From assembly GCF_025195095.1 (NCBI RefSeq), contig NZ_JANAVZ010000018.1, positions 1-38,021 on the forward strand: a stretch of DNA of 38,021 bases, in the 5' to 3' direction. The stretch comes from Paracoccus maritimus (GTDB taxonomy: Bacteria > Pseudomonadota > Alphaproteobacteria > Rhodobacterales > Rhodobacteraceae). Of this stretch, positions 1-8,750 are shown piece after piece. The notes beneath the pieces were generated by a model, which was not told the DNA's origin, made no database searches, and saw only the letters and a list, made by a program, of their open reading frames with translations. The position numbers and the translations under genes are program-made. Within the stretch, counting starts at the first letter, position 1. Each line of letters opens with the position of its first letter.

Positions 1-312
1 GCGGCCCGCGGTGCCGCCGCTGTCATCCCGCCACGCAAGAACGCAAAGCCCTGGAAACCGGCGAGCCGTGGTGCCGTCGCTCGCAACGAAGCGCTGCGAA
101 CCGCGAAGTACTTGGGCCGCGCCATCTGGCGACGGTGGAGCGGATATCACCGCCGGAGCCGGGTCGACGCCAAGATGAACTGCCTCAATCTGCTCGGTCA
201 ATTCCTGATGGCCCGAGACCTCGACCGCCAAGTCGCGGAACTGCAGGTCCGCATCGCCGTCCTGAACGGCTACACCACGCTAGGCATGCCAGTTACGCGG
301 CCCGTAGGATAA
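1..312 (+). pseudogene. IS5-family transposase, C-terminal part (5' cut by window edge)
   Basis: The reading frame is open from base 1 and ends at a TAG at 310-312, giving about 103 residues. The stretch RRWSGYHRRSRVDAKM, followed by LLGQFLMARDLDRQVAELQ and VAVLNGYT-like residues, matches what I know of the C-terminus of IS5-group DDE transposases common in Paracoccus and Rhodobacter. The glutamate of the DDE triad should lie upstream, outside or at the edge of the window, so intactness cannot be judged. A terminal-repeat-like sequence follows about 40 bases after the stop. The nearest intact start is not visible; an internal ATG lies at 175. The family call is from recalled similarity, not a search. 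Confidence 0.75.
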
Positions 313-365
313 CTTTGTCCGGGGAAAGGGGAGCTTCGGCCAGACCCCGATTTGTGCAACAAGGT
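1..365 (+). mobile_element. Right end of an IS5-type insertion sequence
   Basis: The transposase tail (1-312) is followed at 349-364 by GATTTGTGCAACAAGG. Read on the other strand this is the CCTTGTTGCACAAATC type of terminal repeat seen at the ends of IS427/IS5-group elements. I therefore place the right end near 364-366. The left end, its partner repeat and the target duplication lie outside the window. Immediately beyond the end the other strand resumes a recombinase remnant, which fits insertion into or next to that gene. Confidence 0.55.
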
Positions 366-367
366 TT

Positions 368-637
368 TCCAACATCCTGTTCGCAGAAAGTTTTTTGCGT
401 TCCGGACAGACCCCTCACACCCAGGCTCAGGCTCAGGCTCAGGCTCAGGCGCAGGATCGCGGCCAGCGATCCCTGCAGCACGATCCCGGGCCGAATCCGT
501 TTGCCGCGTGTCGGCTCCGGCGTGATCACCACCCGCTCCATCAGGCCCCGAAGCGCCTCGCGCGCCTCGCCCTCCGCGTCCGGTTCCGTCAGTCCGGCAA
601 TCAGGCTGCGGATGACCGGCGCCTCGTTTCGCGATAT
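368..637 (-). pseudogene. Serine recombinase (resolvase/invertase family), C-terminal remnant
   Basis: On the minus strand a frame runs from about 637 and reads EAPVIRSLIAGL, then EAREALRGLMERVVITPEP, then IVLQGSLAAILRL. This resembles the extreme C-terminus of large serine recombinases, where a short helix precedes an RIVLTP-like strand and an L.G.LA.IL segment. The catalytic N-terminal resolvase domain, the recombinase domain and the zinc-ribbon are absent, because the upstream side is cut off about 30 bases before mscS. The C-terminal tail runs through a hexanucleotide repeat (SLSLSLSL) into the IS5 end. It is a dead fragment; its direction is opposite to mscS. Family assignment is by recalled motifs. 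Confidence 0.55.
422..455. repeat. Hexanucleotide tandem repeat (CAGGCT)
   Basis: Four perfect CAGGCT units (422-445) are followed by CAGGCG and CAGG. In the recombinase remnant on the minus strand the unit reads Ser-Leu. It is a short microsatellite of a kind prone to slippage; no function is evident. Confidence 0.8.
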
Positions 638-665
638 CTATACCCTGTTGCCGCAGGAGGACTTG

Positions 666-1550
666 ATGAACTGGACGACGATACAAGGCTGGCTGACGCA
701 TTTGCATTCCGACACATGGTCCGGTGCGCTGTTCATCCTGGCGCTATTCATAATCGGCGGGATGCTGATGTCGCAGATGATCAAGCGGACGATCCGCCTG
801 ATCGTTGCGCGCGATCTGGATAACCGCCTTGACCGCATGGCGGTTTCTTTTTTGTCCAAGGTCGCAACCGCCGTTGTCTGGGTCATCACGCTTACGCTTT
901 ACACCCACATGATCCCGGCCCTGGACAAGCTTGCGACCGCGCTTCTGGCCAGCGTCTCGGTCGCTTCTGTCGTTTTTGGCCTGGCCGCACAATCGACATT
1001 GTCGAATTTCGTGGCGGGCATGAGCCTGATTTTCTACCGTCCGTTCCGGCTTGGGGATAAATTGCAGATCAGCGCGCCGACCGGCGTCGAAACCGGTATC
1101 GTAGAGGATGTGTCGCTGGGCTACACGGTTCTGAAAACGTTCGACAATCGCCGGGTGATCATGTCAAATTCCTCGATTTCCAGTGCGACGATGATCAACT
1201 TGTCCGCGCGCGAGCTTCGAACAATGGCGATCATTACGATCTCGATCGGCTATGATTCAGACATCGATAAGGCGCGTGCGCTGATTCTGGAGATTGCCTC
1301 CGGCATGTCCACGATAGAAGAGGTCGTCGGCTGCCCGGTCACCAATCTGGGGGCTTCAAGCGTCGATTTCAGCCTGCGCGTCTGGTGTGCGGATTCCGGT
1401 GTCGCGGCTGGGGTCACGAATGACGTTCTGGAAGCCGTGAAAAAGCGTTTCGATGCGGCCGGGATCGAAATTCCCTACGCCTACCAGAATATCGTGGTCA
1501 AAGAGGTCCCCGCAGCCTTGCTTCAGGAAAAGGAGGCGAAGGCGGCGTGA
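666..1550 (+). CDS. Small-conductance mechanosensitive channel (MscS family)
   Basis: This 294-residue inner-membrane channel would open under membrane tension during osmotic downshock. Hydrophobic segments lie at about 18-38, 62-82 and 90-112. The pore-lining helix signature FGLAAQSTLSNFVAG is at 104-118, followed by the RPFRLGD entry to the cytoplasmic beta domain. These are the hallmarks of the MscS core, and the length is close to E. coli MscS (286 aa). The frame is open further upstream, but that part overlaps the recombinase remnant. The ATG at 666 has a perfect AGGAGG at 655-660, which fixes the start. The gene is monocistronic, with 240 bases of apparently empty sequence before the convergent zwf. 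I cannot tell which paralogue it is, so no symbol is given. Confidence 0.93.
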   Translation: MNWTTIQGWLTHLHSDTWSGALFILALFIIGGMLMSQMIKRTIRLIVARDLDNRLDRMAVSFLSKVATAVVWVITLTLYTHMIPALDKLATALLASVSVASVVFGLAAQSTLSNFVAGMSLIFYRPFRLGDKLQISAPTGVETGIVEDVSLGYTVLKTFDNRRVIMSNSSISSATMINLSARELRTMAIITISIGYDSDIDKARALILEIASGMSTIEEVVGCPVTNLGASSVDFSLRVWCADSGVAAGVTNDVLEAVKKRFDAAGIEIPYAYQNIVVKEVPAALLQEKEAKAA

Positions 1551-1790
1551 TCGATCCACGCGCCCGTCATGGCCTTGTTGCGCCCGTTCAAATGGGGCCA
1601 GCAGGCTATACGACTGCTTGAGCGAAAGGGAACTGCCGGCCAAACTCAGCAAATTCTGGGTTGGCCGCGACGTCGCTGCCGACTGTGAAAGGATTGCGGA
1701 CCCGTTCTGTCGCAGGCGCGAAGCTTGCCACGTTTGACATGATAGGAAGTGGTAACGTGATCGGCACCCGGCAAACTCTTTGCGGGCCGG

Positions 1791-3305
1791 TCAGTCCGGT
1801 TCGAACCGACTTTGTGTTGTTTCGAAAAGAAGCTGGGCGTCTTCGGGCCCTTCAGAGCCGGCAGCGTAGAACTGCAGGTCCGGCCGGGCGTCGCCGTTCA
1901 GCGCCGGATCGACGATCCGCCAAGCCTCCTCGATCGTGTCGGCGCGCTGGAACAATGTCGCGTCGCCCATCATGCAGTCGTAGAGAAGGGCCTCGTAGCC
2001 GACATTGGGACGATCCTCGAATGCGTCATCGAAGCGGAAGCTTGTCTGCGCGCGGGCCGGGATGAAATCGGGGCCGGGGCGCTTGACGTCGAAATCGATG
2101 TGAATGCCCTGATTGGGGCCGATCAACAGCACGATCTCGTCCTGCGTGGCAATGCCGCCATCCTCGCATGCGAACAGATCATAGGGCGCGGGCCGGAAGC
2201 GCAGCACGATCTGCGTGTGCCGTGCCTTCATCCGCTTGCCCGTTTGCAGGACGAAGCGCGTGCCCGACCAACGCCAGTTATCGACGAAAAGTCGCATCGC
2301 AACATAGGTTTCAGTCGTGCTGCCCTTTGCCACGTCAGGCTCGTCACGATAGGCGGGAACGTGGCCGTCCGGCATGTCGCCGGCACTGTACTGACCGAAG
2401 ACCACGTCGCCCTTCTCGACAGCACGCACAGAGCTTAGCAGCCGGGTTTTTTCTGACCTGATTGCCTCGGCATCAAGAGAGGTCGGCGCCTCCATCGCGA
2501 CCATGCAAAGCAGTTGGAACAGGTGATTGGGCACCATGTCGCGCAACGCGCCAGTGGCCTCGTAGAACTTGCCTCGACCTTCCACGCCCAAAGTCTCTGC
2601 GGCTGTGATCTCGACTTCGGCGACATGTTCTGCGCGCCACAGCGGTTCGAACAGGCGGTTGGCGAACCGCATGGCCATGATCGATTGCACGGCTTCCTTG
2701 CCCATGAAGTGGTCGATCCGAAAGATCTGGTCCTCACGCGCGGCGTTCAAAAGGCGCTTGTTGAGTTCGCGCGCCGAAGCGAGGTCGGCCCCGAAGGGCT
2801 TTTCGATCACGATCCGGCGAAAATGGTTATCGGATTGCTTGAGAAGACCCGCAACGCCAAGAGCATCCGCAATCGGGCCGAAAAAGCGAGCTGGCACGGC
2901 AAGGTAAAAGATTGCCGAGCCACCGCCAAGTCGCTGCGCAAGTGCTTTGAATGTTTCCGGATCGGTGAAGTCGGCGTGTTCGTAAGTGGCATGGCTCATC
3001 AGTCGATCCCATGTCGCCGCGTCTATCTTGTCGGGGTGGAACTCTGCATCCGGGTCTTTGGTGAAGCTTTGCATTGTGTCCGACAGATGCGCTTTCCAGG
3101 CCGTCTCATCAGGTGTTGCCAAATCCAGACCGTGCAGCGCAAAGCCGTCGCCAAGCAGTCCGGAAAGTTCAAGGTTGTAAAGCGAAGGGACCAGCAAACG
3201 GGCCGTCAGATCGCCGCCCGCACCGAACACGACCAAGGTGCAGGCCGGGGCGGGTTTCGAACCCGGAGCGGCGCTTGGGCGATGCCCTGTGACGATCTTA
3301 TCCAT
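1791..3305 (-). CDS. zwf: Glucose-6-phosphate 1-dehydrogenase
   Basis: This enzyme oxidises glucose 6-phosphate to 6-phosphoglucono-lactone with NAD(P)+, the entry to the Entner-Doudoroff and oxidative pentose phosphate routes, in the cytoplasm. The 504 residues show the nucleotide-binding start VVFGAGGDLTARLL (25-38), EKPFG (168-172) and the substrate-binding signature RIDHFMGKEAV (196-206). The length is normal for the family. The start ATG at 3305 lies inside the end of the upstream VOC gene (8-base overlap), so translation is probably coupled. No pgl or edd gene follows within the window, unlike many alphaproteobacterial zwf operons. A second zwf elsewhere in the genome is likely, with this being the accessory copy (inference). 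Confidence 0.95.
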   Translation of the reverse strand: MDKIVTGHRPSAAPGSKPAPACTLVVFGAGGDLTARLLVPSLYNLELSGLLGDGFALHGLDLATPDETAWKAHLSDTMQSFTKDPDAEFHPDKIDAATWDRLMSHATYEHADFTDPETFKALAQRLGGGSAIFYLAVPARFFGPIADALGVAGLLKQSDNHFRRIVIEKPFGADLASARELNKRLLNAAREDQIFRIDHFMGKEAVQSIMAMRFANRLFEPLWRAEHVAEVEITAAETLGVEGRGKFYEATGALRDMVPNHLFQLLCMVAMEAPTSLDAEAIRSEKTRLLSSVRAVEKGDVVFGQYSAGDMPDGHVPAYRDEPDVAKGSTTETYVAMRLFVDNWRWSGTRFVLQTGKRMKARHTQIVLRFRPAPYDLFACEDGGIATQDEIVLLIGPNQGIHIDFDVKRPGPDFIPARAQTSFRFDDAFEDRPNVGYEALLYDCMMGDATLFQRADTIEEAWRIVDPALNGDARPDLQFYAAGSEGPEDAQLLFETTQSRFEPD

Positions 3306-4143
3306 GCAATGTCCTTTCGAAAATCATGTCTCTGTCCCGACCGGATCCCCCGATCCAGCGATGACCATCAGGATCGCGCAAGGCGGTGCTGCCCTTCGAC
3401 TCGACGATGCGGGTAGCCAGAACGTCGGCATCGCCAGTCGTGGAGTGTCGCGTGTCACCGCCATAGCACAGCAATTCGAGGTGGGGCTGGCCGACCGCCC
3501 CGGTGCTCAGCGCCGTCACCTCGACATGCGGCGCGGCAAGGCCGTCGAGCGCTGCCTGCGCGGGACCGGTGTTGACCGACCCGCCGAGCCTCTGAAATCC
3601 TAGTTTTGCGTAATGCGACAGGCTTTGCTTCGTGTCGCTCACCACGATCGCCGTGTGGTCGATGCCCAACAGAACGCCGTTCTCGCCGATAGAACGGTTG
3701 GCCCATCGACGAGGCACCGCGTCGTCCGAAAAGCACAAAAGCTCTAGCGGGTGCCCGTCGGGGTCACGAAACTTGAAGGCTGTCACGCCACCGGACGAGG
3801 CGGGCAGGTGCTGCGGTCCACCCTGCGTGATGGCTGTCCAACCTCTCGACGCCTGTAGGCGTGTATAGGCTCGATCGATGTCCGGCGCCACAAGAGCAAA
3901 GTGCTGGAAGCGTGTGTCGTTCGCCACGACGACATCAGACGTGCCGACCCGAGTGTTCGGTTCGATCAACTCGATCCGATCCTTCCCAAGCGAAAGCGCC
4001 CGGAGACGGCGCAAGCTGCCGCAAAAGGGATCGTCAGGCAGCGGGGCGGGATCGTCCAGCCGAAAACCCAACGCCTGAGTGTAGAAACCTGCAAGGCGGT
4101 CTGCGTCGTTCGTGACCAGACGGATCGCCCTGATGCCCGTCAC
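3298..4143 (-). CDS. Two-domain VOC (glyoxalase/bleomycin-resistance) family protein
   Basis: The protein has about 281 residues and two vicinal-oxygen-chelate repeats. Repeat 1 spans about 1-140 (GIRAIRLVTNDADRLAGFY at the start, FRDPDGHPLELL at 125-136). Repeat 2 spans about 160-275 (GIDHTAIVVSD at 160-170, a second RDPDGHRW near the end). VOC proteins bind a divalent metal through His/Glu at the barrel centre; IDHTAI and DGHPLELL supply typical ligands. I chose the GTG at 4143 because it overlaps the doxX-family stop in a GTGA arrangement. The longer open frame upstream is only the shadow of that gene. The substrate is unknown; a dioxygenase, isomerase or fosfomycin-resistance role cannot be separated. 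It is co-oriented and coupled with zwf. Confidence 0.8.
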   Translation of the reverse strand: MTGIRAIRLVTNDADRLAGFYTQALGFRLDDPAPLPDDPFCGSLRRLRALSLGKDRIELIEPNTRVGTSDVVVANDTRFQHFALVAPDIDRAYTRLQASRGWTAITQGGPQHLPASSGGVTAFKFRDPDGHPLELLCFSDDAVPRRWANRSIGENGVLLGIDHTAIVVSDTKQSLSHYAKLGFQRLGGSVNTGPAQAALDGLAAPHVEVTALSTGAVGQPHLELLCYGGDTRHSTTGDADVLATRIVESKGSTALRDPDGHRWIGGSGRDRDMIFERTLHG

Positions 4144-4613
4144 GGTAAAGGGCCTTCTGCGTAGGGCCGCGTCGAGGAGAACGGCGCGTCGAAAAGTGCG
4201 GGCACGTCGCGCGCCGTTGGTCCCAGAGCGATCAGCGCAAAGCCGCCTGCGACCGCCAGGTTCTTCCAGAAGTCGAAGAAAACCTCGCGCCGGCTTGTTC
4301 CGTCGCCTGCCCTGAAAATGCCACCGGTCATGGACCACCAGCGCTTATACAGAAGCGCGGTCGCGCCGCAGTATCCCGCGAGCACGAGTGCGGCGAGGCG
4401 GTCGGCTACTCCGGTCAGCACACCAAGAGAGCAGAATACCTCGATCAAGAGACCGACCAGGATCATCGCCGCGCCAAAGCTTGGTCCGACACCGATTTCC
4501 CGCGCCTGTTGCACGGCCCCTCGAAAATTGACGATCTTGTCGAAGGCGCTGAAGGGCAGGAAGAGCATCACCAGAGCGAACCGCGACAAGAAAATGAGCA
4601 TTCCTTCGATCAA
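4140..4613 (-). CDS. DoxX-family membrane protein
   Basis: This 157-residue membrane protein has four predicted helices at about 3-23, 46-66, 70-90 and 115-132. The layout (short N-terminal helix, FDKIVNFRGAV-type loop, LIEVFCSLGVLTG in helix 2, ALVLAGYCGATALLYKRWW in helix 3, FFDFWKNLAVAGG before helix 4) fits the DoxX/DoxD-like family, whose members are often tied to redox or thiosulfate:quinone chemistry. The exact role is unknown. It is first in the minus-strand operon doxX-VOC-zwf; its stop overlaps the next start by three bases. It faces the GMC oxidoreductase operon across a 139-base intergenic region. Confidence 0.8.
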   Translation of the reverse strand: MIEGMLIFLSRFALVMLFLPFSAFDKIVNFRGAVQQAREIGVGPSFGAAMILVGLLIEVFCSLGVLTGVADRLAALVLAGYCGATALLYKRWWSMTGGIFRAGDGTSRREVFFDFWKNLAVAGGFALIALGPTARDVPALFDAPFSSTRPYAEGPLP

Positions 4614-4752
4614 GGCTGTCGCTCCGCAAGATTGCGCACATATATTGCGAGAATGGCGTAGCGGTCATCCCGCTCTTATGCAAACTCATTGTGTGCTGCT
4701 GAACATCTCTGGAAGATAAGACGACCTAAATTGCATCATTTTCGAGGTCCCG
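4614..4752. promoter_or_regulatory. Divergent intergenic region between the doxX-VOC-zwf and GMC operons
   Basis: These 139 bases separate two divergent transcription units, so promoters for both should be here. The sequence is AT-richer than its surroundings around 4640-4655 and 4720-4745. The GMC start at 4753 has GAGG at 4744-4747 as ribosome binding site. I see no clear dyad for a named regulator. Confidence 0.45.
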
Positions 4753-6369
4753 ATGCCCGCATCCGACACCCATTATGACGTGATCATTATAGGTTCTGGC
4801 CCCGGCGGTGCCTCTGTCGCGCATGCCCTTGCGCCGACGGGGAAGAGAATCGCGATTCTCGAACGTGGCGATTATCTGCCCCGCGAACGCGAGAACTGGG
4901 ACGCACGAGAGGTTTTCGTGCGCGGACGCTATCAGGTCTCAGACACCTGGCTCGACGGTCAGGGAAACAGCTTTCAGCCCGGACTGCACCGCTTCGTCGG
5001 GGGCAATTCCAAGGTCTATGGGGCGATCCTGTTCCGCCTGCGGGAAAGCGACTTTGGTGAGGTGCGCCATGTCGATGGCGTCTCGCCCGCTTGGCCGATC
5101 TCTTACGCCGATCTTGAGCCTTGGTACGATGCGGCCGAGCGGTTGTTCCATGTCCACGGTGCACGCGGCGAGGACCCGACAGAGCCGCCTGCGTCGAATC
5201 CGTATCCCTATGCCGCGATTCGACACGAGCCACGCATTCAGGAACTGGCCGAAGGCCTCACACGCGAGGGGCATCATCCGTTTCATCTGCCGGTCGGCGT
5301 ATTGCTGGATCAGGACGATCGCGGAGATGCGCTGCCCCATAGCCCCTGCATCCGCTGCAACCGTTTCGACGGTTATCCCTGTTTGACAAACGGCAAGGCC
5401 GACGCGCAGATCATGGCGGTAGACCCGACATTACGTGACCATACCAATGTCACATTGTTGACGCGGACCTATGCCGAGCGTCTGATGACCGATGCCCGCG
5501 GCGGGACGATCACCGGCGTCGCGGTGCGGCAAGGCATCGAAGGCGACGATCCTGAAACCGGGATATCTCGGACGCTGACGGCCGATATCGTGGTGGTCGC
5601 CTGCGGGGCCCTGTCTTCCGCGTTGCTAATGCTGCGATCCGGGTCGGACGCGCATCCGGACGGGATTGCAAACGGATCGGGGCTGGTGGGACGCCGCTAC
5701 ATCCGGCACAACAACGCGGTCGTGCTGGCCATCTCGCGCCAGCCAAATCCCACCAGGTTCCAGAAGACATTGGGACTTAACGATTTTTATCATGCGCCAG
5801 ATCAGGGTGGCATGGGCGACTGGGAATTCCCACTTGGTCACATCCAGATGGTGGGAAAATCGGATGGCGAACAGATCGAAGGCGAGGCGCTTCCCGGCGC
5901 GTTGCAGGGCTTCACCGACAAGCCTTTCGACTGGTTGGCCCGGCACAGCCTTGATTTCTGGTTGACGAGCGAAGATCTGCCTCGCCCCGAAAACCGCATC
6001 CGCTATGATGGCGGGCGGGTGCGCCTTGACCTGACGCCGACCAATATGGAGGCGCACCGCCGCCTGCGCGCAAAGCTGAGCGATCTTGTAGGGCGGCTCG
6101 ATGCCCATCCCCATCTGATGGATCGCTCGCTTTATTTTGGCCAGAATGTGCCTGTATCCGGAACCGCGCACCAAGCCGGCACGATGGTCTTCGGCACGAA
6201 TCCGTCAACTTCGGTCCTGGACGTCGATTGTCGCGCGCATGGGATTGACAACCTTTATGTCGCCGACGCCAGTTTCTTTCCCTCGATTGGTGCGGTGAAC
6301 CCAACCCTGACCATCATCGCCAATGCACTGCGCGTCGGCGACATCATCGCGCGAAGGATCTCAGTATGA
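4753..6369 (+). CDS. GMC-family FAD-dependent oxidoreductase
   Basis: The 538-residue flavoprotein starts with the FAD-binding motif IIIGSGPGGASVAHAL (11-26) and ERGD (37-40). A GMC signature-like stretch HRFVGGNSKVYGAILFRL lies at about 79-96. Near the C-terminus the catalytic His lies in GTAHQAGT (about 468-475) and the partner Asn in GAVNPTLTII (about 512-521). GMC enzymes oxidise alcohols or sugars at C1, passing electrons to oxygen, quinone or another acceptor. No Tat or Sec signal is seen, so it is probably cytoplasmic. The stop overlaps the glucoamylase start (ATGA at 6366). With a lactonase three genes downstream, a sugar-1-dehydrogenase making a lactone is the best guess; choline or other alcohol substrates remain possible. 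Confidence 0.88.
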   Translation: MPASDTHYDVIIIGSGPGGASVAHALAPTGKRIAILERGDYLPRERENWDAREVFVRGRYQVSDTWLDGQGNSFQPGLHRFVGGNSKVYGAILFRLRESDFGEVRHVDGVSPAWPISYADLEPWYDAAERLFHVHGARGEDPTEPPASNPYPYAAIRHEPRIQELAEGLTREGHHPFHLPVGVLLDQDDRGDALPHSPCIRCNRFDGYPCLTNGKADAQIMAVDPTLRDHTNVTLLTRTYAERLMTDARGGTITGVAVRQGIEGDDPETGISRTLTADIVVVACGALSSALLMLRSGSDAHPDGIANGSGLVGRRYIRHNNAVVLAISRQPNPTRFQKTLGLNDFYHAPDQGGMGDWEFPLGHIQMVGKSDGEQIEGEALPGALQGFTDKPFDWLARHSLDFWLTSEDLPRPENRIRYDGGRVRLDLTPTNMEAHRRLRAKLSDLVGRLDAHPHLMDRSLYFGQNVPVSGTAHQAGTMVFGTNPSTSVLDVDCRAHGIDNLYVADASFFPSIGAVNPTLTIIANALRVGDIIARRISV

Positions 6370-8750
6370 CCTGCGAAGCCGGTTCACAGAGCTTGGCGCC
6401 GGGCGCACCCGGCATTTCCCCCACCTGGTCGTCGTCCGACAAGGATTTCGTGACCTCGGCGCTTGGCATTGGACGGGTCTGGGCAACGATCGGTCACGGC
6501 GCACTGAACGAAGTCTACTGGCCGTCGACGGGCGAACCGCGCCTTCGCGATCTCACATTCTATCTCGTCGCCAAGGACGAGAGTGGCAACTGGCTCGACC
6601 TCAAGCGTGAGCGCCGCTACCGGCTTGAGCAACCCGATCCCGCTTGCCCTCTGACGACCGTGGTTCATGAAGGCGAAAAGGATGGCGTTCCTTATCGTCT
6701 CGACCTTGAATTCCTGCCGGATACGGACCGGGACGTGCTGTTGATCCGATACAGCGTTGATGGGCCTTGGACCGTTGTGGCGATCATGGCGCCCCGGCTG
6801 GACGGTGAAGGCGTGGACATGACGGCTTGGATCGAAAATGGCGCGCTGATGGCCGCGGGCCCCTCGACATCGCCGACGATCTGCCTGCGCTCTCGCGATG
6901 GGTTCGCGCAGGCCAGCGTTGGGTTTGCCGGAACGTCGGACGGCTGGCAGGATTTGAACCATCACGGCCGCGTCACCTGGTCTTACGCCCGCGCAGACCA
7001 CGGGAACGTCGCGCTGACAGGTGCGCTGACAGCCGCCGAAGGTGTCCTGGCGCTGGCGTTCGGAGAATCTCCGACGGCCGCACAGACCCTGGCTCGGTCA
7101 GCCCATGCGACACGGTTCGAGGATGCGCGGGACAGGTTTCGCACGCAATGGACCAACTGGAACGCGGGACTTGCCGGGTTCGATGCCGGGCCGTCGCTGA
7201 AGACTGGCAAACAGGTTTCGAAAGAACTGACCGCGAAGGTGCGCGAGCTGGCGATCCGATCCGCAACGGTTCTGAAAGCGCACGAGGATCGCAGCTATCC
7301 GGGTGCCCTCGTGGCGTCACTGTCCACGCCGTGGGGGTCTTCCACCAACACGTTAGGCGGTTATCATCTGGTATGGCCCCGCGACACTGTCCTGACCGCC
7401 TTTGCCTTCATCGCCCTTGGCCTGCCGGACGATGCGGTGCGAATCCTGGGACACCTGGTCGCCACGCAGTGCCCGGACGGCCACTGGACGCAGAACGCCT
7501 ATCCATCCGGTGAACCGTTCTGGACGGGCATCCAACTCGACGAGGCGGGATTTCCGATCCTTCTTGCCGCCAAGATGCGCGAGGAGGGGATCGCCCTGCC
7601 GCACGGAACGACGGACATGGTGCGCCGAGCCACGACTTTCATTGCCCGCAACGGACCGTCCAGCCAGCAGGACCGCTGGGAGGAAAACCCCGGCATCAAT
7701 CCCTTTACCCTGTCCGTTGCCATCGCCGCCCTTGTCGCGGCCGAACCATGGTTGGACGCGGACGCCGCCGCCGAAGCCCTTGATCTTGCGGACGACTGGT
7801 GCTTCCGGATCGAGGAGTGGTGCTGGGTCGATCATTCGCGCTGGACCGAAGCGACGGGTGCCACCGGCCACTATATCCGCATCAGCCCAGACGGCGGCAG
7901 AAAGACGGGTGATGTCAGCCTTGGCAACAGAAACGGCGAGACAATTGCGGTTGCCGACCTTGTATCGATGGAGTTTTCATACCTGACCCGACTGGGATTG
8001 CGCGCGCCGAATGATCCGCACATGATCGAGACGCTTAAGGTCGTCGATCATGTACTGGCGACCGCGACGCCATCGGGCACCATCTACCATCGTTACAACG
8101 AAGACGGTTACGGGGAATACGCGGACGGCGCCCCCTATGACGGGGCTGGAATCGGGCGCGGCTGGCCCTTCCTTGTCGGGGAACGCGGTCATCTGGCGCT
8201 TGACCAGGGAGAGGCCGCCGACCCCTTCCTTGCGACGATGACCGCCTGTGCAAGCAGCGGTGGCTTGCTGCCCGAGCAGGTCTGGGACACCGATCCAATC
8301 GCCGAACGCGGACTTTTCCCGGGTCGTCCGTCAGGCAGCGCCATGCCGCTGCTTTGGACGCACGCCGAGTTTATCAAGCTGCTGACCGCGCGCCGGGACG
8401 GACGACCAGCCGAACGGCTTGCATGCGTCGCCGAGCGTTATGCCAAGTCCCGCCCTCCTTCTGCCAGCCGCTGGCGTGATGGTGCGCCGCTTGCGTCGTT
8501 ACCCCATGGCCGCGATCTAGTGATCGAGGATACGAGGCCCTTCACCCTCCACTTCGGTCTGGGTGGATGGGGCGCGCCGCAGGATCGCGCAGCGCGGCAA
8601 GGTGCCTTCGGCCTTTGGCGCGTTCACCTTTCGGCGGATGAAACGGCCGGCCATGACGCGGTGGTCTTTACCCGTGCCCACGGCGATGCGTGGGAAGGCG
8701 TAAATCATAGGGTGACCTTCGAACAGGAAGATCGGAATGGCAGGGGATAA
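6366..8750 (+). CDS. GH15 glucoamylase-type glucosidase
   Basis: This 794-residue enzyme has the two-part architecture of bacterial glucoamylases: an N-terminal beta-sandwich (about 1-270; GIGRVWATIGHGALNEVYWP near the start) and an (alpha/alpha)6 barrel (about 290-700). The barrel contains GYHLVWPRDTVLTAFAF, DGHWTQNAYPSG and WTGIQLDEAGFP. The probable catalytic acid is in RWEENPG (Glu439 or Glu440) and the base in LLPEQVWD (Glu637), positions that match clostridial-type GH15 enzymes as I recall them. The family releases glucose from non-reducing ends of alpha-glucans; some members act on trehalose or dextran. There is no signal peptide, so the substrate should be intracellular. Start and stop both overlap neighbours. 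Confidence 0.92.
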   Translation: MTCEAGSQSLAPGAPGISPTWSSSDKDFVTSALGIGRVWATIGHGALNEVYWPSTGEPRLRDLTFYLVAKDESGNWLDLKRERRYRLEQPDPACPLTTVVHEGEKDGVPYRLDLEFLPDTDRDVLLIRYSVDGPWTVVAIMAPRLDGEGVDMTAWIENGALMAAGPSTSPTICLRSRDGFAQASVGFAGTSDGWQDLNHHGRVTWSYARADHGNVALTGALTAAEGVLALAFGESPTAAQTLARSAHATRFEDARDRFRTQWTNWNAGLAGFDAGPSLKTGKQVSKELTAKVRELAIRSATVLKAHEDRSYPGALVASLSTPWGSSTNTLGGYHLVWPRDTVLTAFAFIALGLPDDAVRILGHLVATQCPDGHWTQNAYPSGEPFWTGIQLDEAGFPILLAAKMREEGIALPHGTTDMVRRATTFIARNGPSSQQDRWEENPGINPFTLSVAIAALVAAEPWLDADAAAEALDLADDWCFRIEEWCWVDHSRWTEATGATGHYIRISPDGGRKTGDVSLGNRNGETIAVADLVSMEFSYLTRLGLRAPNDPHMIETLKVVDHVLATATPSGTIYHRYNEDGYGEYADGAPYDGAGIGRGWPFLVGERGHLALDQGEAADPFLATMTACASSGGLLPEQVWDTDPIAERGLFPGRPSGSAMPLLWTHAEFIKLLTARRDGRPAERLACVAERYAKSRPPSASRWRDGAPLASLPHGRDLVIEDTRPFTLHFGLGGWGAPQDRAARQGAFGLWRVHLSADETAGHDAVVFTRAHGDAWEGVNHRVTFEQEDRNGRG

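Noticed and set aside
135..665. N-terminal extension of the MscS frame
   Set aside because: It covers the IS5 end and the recombinase remnant; the AGGAGG-preceded ATG at 666 is the real start.
1551..1790. Short frames between mscS and zwf
   Set aside because: No ribosome site, no recognisable residues and no stable motif; treated as empty intergenic DNA between convergent genes.
3298..4338. 346-residue version of the VOC protein
   Set aside because: Its first 65 residues are antisense-free but out-of-frame translation of the doxX-family gene; the coupled GTG at 4143 is preferred.
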